Notes under the pieces: model-generated | What the model was told of the DNA's origin: nothing | What the model saw: only the letters and a program-made list of their open reading frames with translations | Databases searched by the model: none | NCBI GenBank assembly: GCA_018292915.2 | Contig: JACVVK020000289.1 | Span: 301,001-365,000, forward strand | Direction: 5' to 3' | From: Batillaria attramentaria | Lineage: Eukaryota; Mollusca; Gastropoda; Batillariidae | DNA length: 64,000 bases | Shown here: piece by piece, positions 1 through 11,000 of the stretch | How positions within the stretch are numbered: the first letter of the stretch is position 1 | Layout of the letters: each line of letters starts with the position of its first letter | Position numbers and translations under genes: made by a program

Positions 1-79
1 TGCATTTATTTTCGAATTTTGTGGGCTGAATATTTCCAAAGCAGAGGCATAGCAGGAAGCCGGGGTACCCGGAGGGAGG
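1..79 (-). repeat. SINE family A, 3' body fragment
   Basis: This stretch matches, with few changes, the body of the SINE copy read in the same orientation at about 29325-29400 (shared text such as GTGGGCTGAA, TTTCCAAAGCAGAG, GGTACCCGGA). Only the body is present. The tRNA-like head is missing because the similarity stops where the GA/TG simple repeats start. Confidence 0.7.
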
Positions 80-170
80 GGGGGGGGAGAGAGAGAGAGA
101 GATTTCGGAGTGTGTCTGTGTGAGAGAGACAGACACACAGAGAGACAGAGAGATTTCGGTGTGTGTGTGT

Positions 171-232
<62 letters not shown>

Positions 233-516
233 CGCTCGCGTTTGTGCATGAGTTTTCAATGCGTGACGCGATTTTCAGATGATTTCCGGTAATCCGTTCG
301 AACAGAGACAGGACACGATCAAAGTTAGTATGACGTGATACCCGAATAGGTCCTTGGCAGTACTCATGTTATTCATTATCTGGGGACGAGTATAACACGC
401 TCCAAAAGTCTTGTTTACGGCGCAGTAGCATGCAATGTGACCTGGGTACACTCTGAAAAGCGAGGACACCTCAGTTCAGAAATGTCAGAGCTGAATTTAG
501 AATGTTGGAATCCCGA

Positions 517-556
<40 letters not shown>

Positions 557-583
557 AATCTCTCTGCACACACACACACACAC

Positions 584-635
<52 letters not shown>
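80..635. repeat. Microsatellite cluster (GA)n, (TG)n, (CA)n
   Basis: The stretch contains a GA-rich tract (about 86-151), a long TG tract (about 160-230) and two CA tracts (about 519-554 and 567-635). Between 236 and 515 is about 280 bp of ordinary sequence with no recognisable gene. The long CA and TG tracts stay open in several frames; these are not genes. Confidence 0.9.
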
Positions 636-637
<2 letters not shown>

Positions 638-1271
638 GTCTGAGAAATCGGGTTGCTTTACCGAGTGCAGACAGGGAATACTTACGCTGATAAGAAGTTC
701 GAATCAATCTCACCAATAAAACCAATCATTTCTAACACAATCAAACATTAAAAAGCCTTTAATGACACGACCTTAAACTAAAATTAGGAGACAAAAAAAA
801 AAGACAAGCAAACATAAACCAGGCGCTAACAGAATCCCTGGTCGATGTCATTAAACAAAGCAACAGTGAAACTGGTTTCAAGTCAGTGCACTCTGACCGT
901 ATCTGAGATTGTTTTTAATTTCCACTCAAAAACACACAAGACTATACCACTCACGCAAGGTGTGCCTATGTCTAGTGTTCATAGTGTGACACCTGGGCAT
1001 GGCACAGTCGGTGTGTAAACTACTCACCAACGTCAGACAGACGGTGGGAAATCTTGACGGCAAAAAGACACTACATGTCATCCACATTATCTGAATAACT
1101 TTTTTTTTTTTTCAGCCACATCATCGTCAGCCCCAAATATAATTATGTACCCACGAAAACCTGTTGGGATCTCAAAAATAGATATTTTGAATTTCTTTCG
1201 CAAGCATACACTCAAACGCAATACCTATGCACAACACGAGAGGCACGGCTGAAGTGTGTGTGTGTGTGTGT

Positions 1272-1319
<48 letters not shown>

Positions 1320-2419
1320 ATATGCAACTTAAACAACCTCCGTAAACTTTTTTTTTCCTTTTCTTTTAAAATCGCAAATAACAAATCCAGATAAACTAGG
1401 TTCATGCTTATTATTAGGGACTACCCCACCACTGATCAGTACTATCTAACATTACCTGGCACAGATATTTTCGGTGCAACCAGTCAACTCACAGTCTACA
1501 GATCGTCAAGCTAGATAAACGCTAATATCATCGGCTACGACATACGTGATAATCATCCACGATGGCCTCATCAGCAGGACACGAGCACTGACGAAAGCGA
1601 ACTCTCCACCCTTGTAATATACAGGTGTTATCTCGGGTCGCACGTTGAGGACTATAACACACTAGTACGAGAGAAATCTATGCTCAGTCACGGACCACCA
1701 GAAACGCCGAGTACGAGAAAGTAAGGCAGAAGATACATACGTCGCACTTGACTGTCCTCACGGTATATACGTCGCACTTGACTGTCTCAAATGAATTACA
1801 TCCTCAGGGGCTCGACCGAAGCACTTCCCATTACAAGTAGGATCGAGGATTTCATCATATCTGGCTTTCTGAAGCGGACTTGTCAGGAAAGCAGCGACAA
1901 ATCTGATCGTAAAGATCACTCTCTCAATTGTGATGGTGTTGTGAAAGCTGATTTCTTGTAGTAGTGGCTGATTTCATTTCTTTGTATCCAAACTTTACGT
2001 GTGCTGACTTCGTCTGGAAGTACCTTACAGATATGACTCGGTTTCAGCGACTTGCAGTTTTGAATCGGAATCTCTGTGTGTTCGCTGATTTTTTTTCTTT
2101 GGTTGCATAGGCTCCGAACAAAAAAAGGGACCCATACATCGGAACCAAAGGCGCACAGGTATGATTTGGGTTTTCAATAACGTTTGTGGCAAATATACAA
2201 ATCATATAAACTGTGTGTAACTTAGAGAGAGAAAAAAAAAAAGGCCGCGCGCTCAAACACAGACACACACAAACACACACACACAGAGCACGATTTCTGC
2301 TGGTGTAAAGAATTTTATCTTATCTGTATGCTAGCCTTTTCCGAACTTTTCTAGTCACAGTAACTGGTATTTTTATCAAACGTCACTGCAAGCGTACAAA
2401 AAGAAAGACATGGGGATCA
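636..2419. other. Intergenic DNA, no gene recognised
   Basis: I see no coding similarity or clear repeat structure apart from a TG microsatellite at about 1252-1315 and a short CA tract at about 2260-2285. Confidence 0.5.
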
Positions 2420-3093
2420 GAGGCGCGTTCAGTTAGCTTAGCGGCTACGTAGCAAAACGAGGAAAGCTAGCGCTTGCGTTCAGTTGCGCGTAGCGTGGCT
2501 AGCCCCTAGCGTAAGAAAAGTAGGACCCCGCAGAGGTGCTAGCTTCGGCTAGCTTCTCATTTCAAGATGGCGTCCGTTCGTGTGTGTGGCTTCAGTTTTT
2601 TTCAACTGTTTGATTTTTAAAGATCGATGGGGACCGCATCATAAATGATATGACCGTTGTGTATCAGGCTTGATCTGTACCAACTTATTATCCAGTTTAA
2701 TTTGCTGAATCCTATTAGGGACGTTCATAAATCATTTCTAAGCCAGCGTTTCCTTTGTTCGCGTTCTGCGGTTCACGCTCAGCGCTGGTTGTTGCCTAAA
2801 CTGACGAAGTCTTTCATATGAGCGTCACAGGCTGGGTTTTTGTCTTTGGTCTGCTTCTCTTCACTCAACATGCAAAACAACTTGTCTGTGGCTTGCATCA
2901 TGCTTACGATCGCCCCCTCAACAGCATTATAGCAAAGTTCTTGTTTAAGAAGTTCCTTCACAACGCCAACGCTCACGCTTTCCGCCATTTTGAAAATGCT
3001 CGCACCGCTAGCGCCGTTCAGGTTGACTGCTAGCTTTCTTCCTTTTGCGATCGCTACGTCGACCTAGATATCTACCTCAACTGAACGCACCTC
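2420..3093. mobile_element. Non-autonomous DNA transposon with 15-bp inverted ends
   Basis: The left end GAGGCGCGTTCAGTT pairs with the right end AACTGAACGCACCTC (14 of 15 positions). Both flanks read inward through an ATGGCG in good start context: plus strand near 2568 and minus strand near 2988. The minus-strand frame stays open for 69 codons (2779-2988). Two converging first exons would suit an internally deleted two-gene transposon such as PIF/Harbinger, but I see no target duplication, so the superfamily is open. Confidence 0.55.
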
Positions 3094-3369
3094 AGAGCAC
3101 CAGTGCACATCGCAACTAGCAATGCCAAATATCCGTGTAATATTACGTACGGTATCACTTTATCACGATCTCTACAAAGGACATTCTTTGTAGGCCAATC
3201 CAATGTCCACTTCAAGTTATACGGGTCAGACGTGTTTCCGTGACACAGTTCCTGTAATGGCACCAGACGCTGTCTTAGCACAGTTGGCGCATGCAATCAC
3301 AATTATTTCGTGGTGTGACCAAAAAAAAAAAAAAAAAAAAACCCCAACAACCCAACAACAACAACAACA

Positions 3370-3561
3370 AAAACGTTCAGGATGGGGTGGGTGTCTGGGA
3401 GTTTATCTTCCTTTTTCACCATGCATGGGTGATACCAAAGACGGGGCAACAAGAGAAAAAGGCCAGCGCAAATATTTGGCCCCAGTCAGGATTCGAACTC
3501 ACGACCCCAAGCAATGAAAGTAAGCTTAAGCGTAAGCTTTACCAGTCGGCTATCCCGGTGT
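3370..3561 (-). mobile_element. tRNA-derived SINE family B, diverged copy
   Basis: Read on the minus strand it carries a pol III B-box-like GTTCGAATCC in the usual tRNA-like head, followed by the family body (GGGGCCAAATAT, GCTGGCC, GTTGCCCCGTCTTTG). It matches the other family-B copies at 4916-5086, 14575-14740, 30795-31013 and 37930-38150. A short A-rich and CAA-rich tract lies on its left (3321-3370). Confidence 0.7.
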
Positions 3562-3832
3562 CGTAGAACATTTCGGAACCAGGATAAATCGGAACCGGTT
3601 CCCAAAAATCCTAGGATATTTCGGAACAATTCCCATTTATCCCGCACCTGGCAGACAAAATTCATGTGGGCTAATGACCTTCTAGACGGTTCCGAAATAT
3701 GCTGGTGGTTTTCAAATATCCTGTCACTAGAGTCAGGATAAATCGGAATGGTTCCGAAAAATCCTGCCACCGAGGGCCAGGATAAATCGGAATGGTTCCC
3801 ATTCGTCCCGGTTCCGAAATATCCTGTGACAC
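3562..3832. repeat. Small degenerate satellite, GGATAAATCGGAA units
   Basis: The motif AGGATAAATCGGAA plus GGTTCC recurs (near 3580, 3737 and 3778), interleaved with its partner TTCCGAAATATCCT (near 3620, 3690 and 3815). The units partly mirror each other, so single strands could fold. The block lies about 250 bp upstream of the GTPase start codon; a regulatory role is only a possibility. Confidence 0.55.
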
Positions 3833-4074
3833 CGGCTCCTCCGTCAAACGCATCAGGAACGTTGCTTCCATCAAATCCTCAATGTGACGTATGTTGTTGT
3901 TTTGTTTAAACAGGGTGGATCGAAGGTGACAATCTGCCAGAGCCATAGACCTCTTTCCCTGAAAATCCATACACACACTTGCAACAGATCGCCAAGAACT
4001 GCCCCGTACCGGCCAGGAAAGAGCAGAAGAACACTCAAATCGTAAGACTATACCCTGCGCTATACCCTGCCAAC

Positions 4075-4315
4075 ATGGCGGCCGCAGCACGTCAGCCGCG
4101 GTCGCTGTATCTTGCCAGTCCAGGCAGTGATTACTGTGTCAAGGTCATTCTGCTGGGAGACGTTGGCGTCGGCAAGACTACTATCCTCAACACCTATACT
4201 CAAGGTCGCCCCAGGGTGGCGCATCGCGCCAGCGTCTCGCTTTCTCCGTCTTCCAGGGATCGGATCGTGTTGTACCACGACAAGAAGGTCAAAGTGTCCC
4301 TTTGGGACACTGCAG
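4075..4315 (+). CDS. Rab-like small GTPase, exon 1
   Basis: This is the first coding exon of a Ras-superfamily GTPase; the spliced model (4075-4315, 14851-14962, 15425-15746) encodes 224 aa. The start ATG has AAC before it and G after it, a good context, and is the first ATG in frame. Residues 15-30 carry the phosphate-binding loop GDVGVGKT, and the exon ends in WDTAG (switch II) at a GTAAGT donor in phase 1. The switch I region (about residues 45-60) is serine/arginine rich and I cannot identify the usual effector threonine. The protein should act at membranes through C-terminal cysteines. Which Rab subgroup it belongs to is not clear. Confidence 0.88.
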
Positions 4316-4367
4316 GTAAGTCGCTGACAGTGGGAAATACGTACAAACCGACCGCTGGGGTGTCAAA

Positions 4368-4370
<3 letters not shown>

Positions 4371-4435
<65 letters not shown>
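4371..4435. repeat. (CA)n microsatellite in GTPase intron 1
   Basis: This is a near-pure CA tract just downstream of the exon 1 donor. About 500 bp of unannotated intron follows before the SINE. Confidence 0.95.
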
Positions 4436-4441
<6 letters not shown>

Positions 4442-4902
4442 AGGCTATGCTCAGTAATCAAGTGCTAGATTTCCAATCAGCGATTACTTAAAGAAATACT
4501 GGACGCACTAAAAGGGCAACATTTTGTGTATGTGACTGAAGCGATAGTCGTTTTGGACACTGAAACCGTCTTTCAGTTATGTGGCTTTAATATTCAAGAG
4601 TGAAAAGGCGGTGTTGTGGACTCGCTTCCCTTTAATAATGAAATCTAGTCACTGTAAACACTACAGACTCTCCTTGGCTAATCTCCTTTATTGTGAAGCC
4701 TTTGATAAGTCCTGGACTTGAATCGACAAGAGATATGTCATCTCATTTAAACATCTACACATGTATATTCACATCTTGTTTTAAGTTATATGTTTTAATG
4801 ACTTGGCGGAGGGAGGAAGACCTTGTCTAGCCGCGAATAAGTTTTTGCTGCTTGCGCGGCGTTAAGCCCTACGCAGCTTACTCCATTTCGGGCAGAGCGA
4901 GT

Positions 4903-5099
4903 ATCTATCGAAACAGGGTGGGTTGGTGTTTGGGGGTATAACGTCCTTTTCCATCACATACGGGTGATGTCAAAGACAGGGCAACGATGAAAAAGGCCAG
5001 CACAAATATCTGGCCGCGGCCAGGATTCGAACTCTTGACCCGAGCATTGCAAGTCCAACGCTCTACCATTCGGCCATCCCGGCTCCATCTATCGAAACA
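4903..5099 (-). mobile_element. tRNA-derived SINE family B with 13-bp target duplication
   Basis: The SINE (4916-5086, minus strand) is flanked by the perfect direct repeat ATCTATCGAAACA at 4903-4915 and 5087-5099. On the minus strand it starts with a tRNA-like head (A-box-like TGGCCGAATGG, B-box-like GTTCGAATCC) and runs into the family-B body. The intact duplication points to a fairly recent retroposition into intron 1. Confidence 0.85.
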
Positions 5100-5591
5100 T
5101 GTCGAACGAAACACAAGTAAAAAAAAAAAATAAAAAAATATTAAAAAAAAGGAGAGAAAAAAAGAAAAAGAAAAGAAAAAAGGAGAGCACTGAAAAAAGT
5201 CTACGCTAATGATACACCAAGCCGCAAGAGCAGGTGGCCGGTTAACATAGGTCTAACCCTTGACCTGCCTTTTAAAGTTGACCCAAAACTGCACTTAAGG
5301 ATTACCGATCAGAAAGAGAAGACTACGCATGCACCTGCAAAAGCCATTACCCGTTGAGCCAGGGTCACGTGATCAGCCCTAGAACATTCTGTGACCGTGC
5401 ATCTGTATAGAAATGAGAAACAACGCACCGTTGCAGCATTTTTGTTTTATCAAGGCCATAGCCACGGACCAAAAAGAAAAGTTCAAGGTTGCACTTTGAT
5501 AACCAGTGCTCTCTCTCTCTCTCTCTTTCAGTCTCTCTCTCCCCCCCCCCCCTTTTTTTTCTGCACTGGGATATTTGTTGGGGGCAGTAGC

Positions 5592-5623
<32 letters not shown>

Positions 5624-6154
5624 ACACACACACACACACACAGGTACAGACAGACCCCCCCCCCACACACACACACACATACACACACACACACACACGC
5701 GGACACACAATGAAGGGGCTGGTTGGGTGGGGGGGGTGTGTGTGGGGGGGGGGGGGCACAGTCTCAGAAACACAATGCAGAAAGGGCTTGGTGGAAGTGG
5801 GGGGGGGGGAGAGGGGGGAGTCAGTTGTAGCGTAAACATTGTTTCGACATGAGAAGTGACCCGTGCCACTAACCGGACACCAGCTGCACAAACCTCGACT
5901 GATAGTGGCAAAGTCCTCCCTGAAAGATAACCACTATCTCTGAACAACATAATACAAGTGATAATACTGACACTAAACAAACACACACACATAAACGGCG
6001 CTGCAGCGATGTTCTGGTAACTGCCATGTAAATGCTTTGTTTTAGATCAGTACATGCTTACCATGGCTGTCATGTCCTGTGTAGTTCAAACATTCGTTTG
6101 ATACTAATGTTATCTTCAACCTGTCTACCACACGTTTGACACCATCAAATATAA
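5100..6154. repeat. Intron 1 stretch with simple repeats
   Basis: It holds an A-rich tract (5117-5190), a CT tract (5510-5545) and CA/G-rich tracts (5592-5830), with no gene or named repeat between them. Frames that stay open across 5365-5990 are artefacts of the two- and one-base repeats. Confidence 0.7.
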
Positions 6155-6181
6155 TATACTGTCACAAGCAGAATGATGGAC

Positions 6182-6253
<72 letters not shown>

Positions 6254-6894
6254 CGTGTGGGCGTGTACGTGCGTGCGTGCGTGCGTGTACGTGCGTGCGT
6301 GCGTGTATTGTAAGGGTGAGTTAATACCCTAGTTTACATTGTTAGGCTCAGTGTTAGACCGCGATAGTCGTGACCGCTACTCGTGCACGCCATGACCGTG
6401 CTGCAGGGATTTCACGGACTAAACGTAAACGCACAGTTCAGATTTTTATTTCTGAGTTAGGGTTTTGGGGGCGATTTTGACACTTCATGCGAGGCGGTCG
6501 GTGGGGCTTCACCTGCGCTCTCACTATAGGAATTTGGTGACAGTTTGAGGCGAGCCTGGAAGTACGGTTGCAAGTTTTGGTTACCTGCTCGTACTGAAGC
6601 GCATTTTGGATGTAGCTTCCCGCTGTGTGTGTTGTGGGCCGGCATTATCACGGGTTGTCTGGACCTGCTTCTGACTGCATCTTCTGCAACGTTTTCATAC
6701 CTATCCTTCGACCCCTTTACTGGCTGCCGTTTTGGGATGAGCCCCATCGCTTTAAGCGGCGGACAGGAGCCAGCACTGCGGCGACTACATTTCGCTGGTG
6801 TCAGCGTCACGGGACGTAACCCTACGTGGCGCGCTGCTGCGGCGGTCTGGCCGCTCACTGATATCCCTACTGGCACCTACTTCGTCCGATCCTC

Positions 6895-7228
6895 CATCGC
6901 TTCGTTGCCAGTCCGGCGTGCTGACGTCATTACCTACTTGGACTGGTTCTTCATCATCGCTTCGTTGCCAGTCCGGCGTGCTGACGCCATCATCTACTTC
7001 GTCTGATTCTTCATCATCGCTCCGTTGCCAGTCCGGCGTGCTGACGCCATTACCTACTCGGACTGATTCTTCATCATCGCTTCGTTGCCAGTCCGGCGTG
7101 CTGACGTCATTACCTACTTGGACTGGTTCTTCACCATCGCTTCATCATCAGTCCGACACGTTAACGCCATCACCTACTTCGTTTGATTCTTCATCATCAC
7201 TTCGCCGTCGTCCCGACACGTCGACGCC
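6895..7228 (+). repeat. 60-bp tandem repeat inside 5' LTR
   Basis: There are about five and a half units, in register every 60 bp, with the core TTGCCAGTCCGGCGTGCTGA in four and diverged versions in the last two. The same block lies in the 3' LTR at about 12332-12665. Because 60 is divisible by three, the frame repeats as a 20-residue serine/threonine-rich unit. Confidence 0.9.
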
Positions 7229-7562
7229 ACTGAGTGAGCCACTTGGCGAGACGCACAGGGGTGCCTGGTGACTACCGTGTCAACACGCTTCTTCTTTCTT
7301 CTCTATTCCTCCCCCCCCCCCCCCCCACATCGCTACAATAGCCTGACGCACTGTTTTTCATGCTTTGATTTCTTGACTTATACGTGCAACCATTGGTTGA
7401 TTATTTGTTCATTCATCCGTTCATTCATCCGTCCTCCATCCGTCCTTCATCCGTCCTTCATCCGTGCATCATCTTTTCATTTAATCGTTTCGTTTATATA
7501 TGTATATGTATTTATGCATGGTTGTGAGTGTGTGATGTCCCGTGTCTTGTAGTGAGAGTGTG

Positions 7563-7568
7563 AATAAA
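7563..7568 (+). promoter_or_regulatory. Polyadenylation signal in 5' LTR
   Basis: AATAAA lies about 100 bp before the LTR end, where the R/U5 boundary of an LTR element would be expected. It is repeated at 13000-13005 in the 3' LTR. Confidence 0.55.
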
Positions 7569-7669
7569 AGTGTTGTGAACGTTTCTGAAGTGTTTTTGGG
7601 TGTTAGTGTAGGTAGTGCGGGTGCGTGCGGGAGGGGTTTTGTTCACAGCCCCCCTAAGGGGCGTGACAT

Positions 7670-7687
7670 TGGTGGCAGCGGTGGGAT
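7670..7687 (+). promoter_or_regulatory. Primer-binding site, tRNA-Leu type
   Basis: TGGTGGCAGCGGTGGGAT starts one base after the LTR. It is complementary to a 3' end reading ATCCCACCGCTGCCACCA, which fits the acceptor/T-arm end of a eukaryotic tRNA-Leu (AAG type) plus CCA. The tRNA identity is from general knowledge of that tRNA, not from a search. Confidence 0.75.
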
Positions 7688-8081
7688 CGACAGGGTTGGA
7701 TTAGGTAGTCTGGGGGGTTAGCTTAGGACGGGTTGTGGTGTCTTGTGATGTTTCTGTTGTGTGAGTGAACTTTGCGTGTAGGTGGTGGGACCCGGGCAGT
7801 TCCCGCTAGGGCGGGTGAGATGCGTGTGCAGAAGGGGGAAGGGAGGGTTTGAGCCCTTGCCGGTGATTGTTGCTGGGCCCGCAGCATTCCACCTCTCCTG
7901 GGGGGTTCCCATCCACTGAACCGTTAGAAGTTGTAGTTGTGTTATTTCTTTACTTTGGTTAATGTTTTACCATTTTAGTTAAATTGATTGTTTCGGTTTC
8001 AGCAAGTAGGGTGGCATTTGGTAGTGCAGCTACTTTGAACTGAACCGTAGGTGTGTGTGCGTGCTGTGAGGGTTCGATAGG

Positions 8082-11000
8082 ATGGCCTTCGAACTCAGGT
8101 CGGGGAAGAGGGTAGGTGAGGAGGGTAAGGTGCCCGCTAGTTTGGCAGTGACAACGGTGAGCGTAGTTACTCGACCATACACCACTATTTCTCAGTCCCC
8201 TCTTGTATCCTTGACAGCCGGGGCCGCTGGTGTTAAGACGTCTACGCCTTTGCTGCATCAGTCAACGCCACGTCGTCACACGGAGACCTCTTCTCCTGTC
8301 ACTACCAAGACTGCCGAGTGGTGTGTTCAGTTCCGGGCGGTCGGCGAGAGCTTGGGTTTGGCTGGCGCCGCACTGGCCCAGTTCGTGCTTGACAGCGTCC
8401 GCATTGAAGAAGGACGTGAGGTGAGTCGGCAGGAGCGGGAGGCCGAGCGCGAGGAACGCCGCCGGAAGGAAGAACGCGAGCGACAAGAGCGAGAACGGGA
8501 ACGTGAGGAACGCCGCCAGAAGGAAGAGGCTGAGCGGCGAGAGCGAGAGGCCGAGCGGCAACAACGAGAGGCCGAACGCGAAGAACGCCGCCAGAAGGAA
8601 GAGGCCGAGCGGCGAGAACGAGAGGCCGAACGCGAAGAACGCCGCCAGAGGGAAGAGGCCGAGCGGCGAGAACGAGAACGACTGTGGGAAGCTTGGCAGG
8701 TTAGCGCCAATACCTCAGCGGCCAACTTATCCGCGTCCGCTGGGTCGTCAGATTCGTACCGCGTCAAGCTCCAACCGTTCACTGAGAATGACGACATCGA
8801 TGCATACTTGCAACACTTCGAGAGGGTGGCTACTACTCACAAGTGGAACCGCGATGTGTGGGCAGCACGACTAGTGCCGTTATTGGATGGGGCGGCACGA
8901 GACACTTACCTCCGCTTATCACCTACTGACGCTGGAGACTACGAGAAGTTGAAGAAAGCTCTACTGGGGAGATTTCATCGGACGGCCGAATACTATCGTC
9001 GTCAGTTTCGAGAGGTTAGGAAAGAGTCCATGGAGACCTTCGAACAATTTCTAGATCGACTGCGAACTTTGTTGGAGCGATGGTTTCAGCTAACAGAGCG
9101 CGATATGACCGACGTAGAGGAAGTGTTGGATGTTTTCCTGCTGGAACAGTTGATGGCAACATTCACTCCCGAGTTACAGCAGTACGTTCGGGACCGTTGG
9201 CCGAAATCTGCCCGAGAGGCCGCCACTATTGCACATCGCCACTTGGAAGCAAAATGGGCATCGATGCCTGCCAAGACCAAGAAGTCAGTATTACAAAACC
9301 AAAGCAGCGTTGGAGAGAAGGGGAAAGAAAACGGGAAAAGCAAGGCACCAAATGGTTCCAAGGACATTGTTTGCTACAAGTGCCATAAGAAGGGACACGT
9401 GAGGAAAGACTGCAAGAACAACAACGTACTACAGCAAGTTAAGTCGCCCCCATATCCGTCCTCACCACCTGTGCTGTGTAGCGACTGTGAGAAACAGACT
9501 TTTCAGCCGGTCGTTCCAGCCAAGGTGAATGGATTTAGTGTTCAAGCACTGAGAGACACGGGCGCCGACGTGATTGCCGTGTCAGCGTCTCGGGTCAAGG
9601 ACTCCGATAGGACAGGACGGTTCATCAACATGGTCTTAGCCAACACTCGTCATACGGACCTCTACCCTACAGCATTCGTGGACCTTGAATCGCCATTCGT
9701 CCAAGGCCGGGTGGAAGCTGTTGTGATAGACGACGCATGTCATGACGTCATTATTGGGAACACTGCTACTTTCGTGGACGGAGAGACTGCTCCTGTTCCA
9801 GTCTACGCCAGACGCGAATTCGTCTCAGCGGTGCAAACGCGTGCTCAGGCCAGGAAGGAGCAGGAGATCGAGAAGCCTGTGCCCGTCGTGCAGACATGTG
9901 GACTGGACATAACGCCGTCTGAGCTGAAGGAACTGCAAGCCGGGGACTCCACATTAGCCAAGGCACGTGTGGCAGCCGATCGCCAACTCCGGATTTCGAG
10001 CGGGAAGAACACGATCACATTTCAGCGTTCCAAAGGCATCCTGAAGCGTGTTTTCGTGGACCAGAAGGGCGAGCATCGTCAGGTATGCGTCCCCGCGGCG
10101 TTGCGGAAGGAGGTCATGAGACTAGCGCATGACACGCCCATGGGCGGACACCTAGGAGGGAAGAAGACAAGAGAAAGGATTTGGTCCGAGTTTTACTGGC
10201 CAGGAATGTGCGCCGACATTCGCCGTTATTGCCAGTCTTGCGACAGGTGTCAGAGGATCACCCCTCGGGGAAGGACTCCCAAAGTGCCGTCGGGGCAGAT
10301 GCCACTTGTAGACCAACCATTTGACCGCGTGGCTGTGGATCTTGTTGGGCCCGTCTCCCCATCATCCGAGAGAGGCAACAGGTTCATTCTGGTGATGGTG
10401 GACTACACCACGCGCTACCCTGAAGCCGTACCACTGAAAAGGATAGACAGTGAAACTGTAGCGGAGGCACTCTTCGAAATGTGGACCCGTCTTGGAATCC
10501 CGAGGGAGGTATTAACTGACAGAGGGACACAATTCACTTCGGAGACCATGCAGGAGGTGCACAGGTTGCTGGCCATCAAAGGGAAGACGACAACGCCTTA
10601 TCACGCCCAATGCAACGGACTTGTTGAGCGGTTTAATGGGACGTTGAAATCGATGCTAGCCAAACTGTGTCAGGAACGTCCAAAGACGTGGGACCGGTTC
10701 ATCCCGGCAGTTCTGTTCGCGTACAGAGAGGTTCCACAGGAGGCCACAGGGTTCTCCCCTTTCGAACTGTTGTTTGGACGGAAGGTCCGAGGGCCAATGA
10801 CCATCCTGCGGGAATTGTGGACTCACGAGACGGGCCAGGAAGAAACGAAGACTTCGTCCGAGTACGTCTTGGACCTCAGGAATCGAATCGAAGAAACCTG
10901 TGCTATCGCCAGAAAGAGTCTGGAAGCCGAAGGGGTGCGCCAAAAGAAGCATTTTGATAAGAAAGCCAAGTTCCGCACCTTCCAGAAAGGCGACAGAGTG

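Larger units (their letters stand above)
6160..7668 (+). repeat. 5' LTR
   Basis: It is bounded by the six-base inverted ends TGTCAC and GTGACA. It opens with a TG microsatellite (about 6186-6243), carries six 60-bp tandem units (about 6895-7225), a TATA-rich stretch near 7493-7510 and AATAAA at 7563-7568. By eye it matches the 3' LTR except for lengths of the TG tract and perhaps the C tract (1509 versus 1517 bp). Long open frames inside it arise from the 60-bp period and are not considered genes. Confidence 0.93.

Noticed and set aside
110..690. Open frames made of Val-Cys, Thr-His or Arg-Glu runs here and at many other sites (for example 5365-5990, 13715-14013, 27040-27533)
   Set aside because: They are translations of (TG)n, (CA)n and (GA)n microsatellites and have no start context or domain.
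2779..2988. 69-codon minus-strand frame starting MAESVSVGVVKELL as a small host gene
   Set aside because: It lies within the inverted-repeat element and has no continuation; kept only as a possible transposon first exon.
5030..5075. Functional tRNA genes at SINE heads (also at 14690, 25160, 29500 and 30830)
   Set aside because: Only A- and B-box-like words are kept and the sequence continues into SINE bodies; no complete cloverleaf could be drawn.
6457..7552. Four open frames of 94-157 codons in the 5' LTR, repeated exactly at 11894-12989
   Set aside because: They lie in LTRs, and one owes its length to a 60-bp tandem period; no domain similarity.
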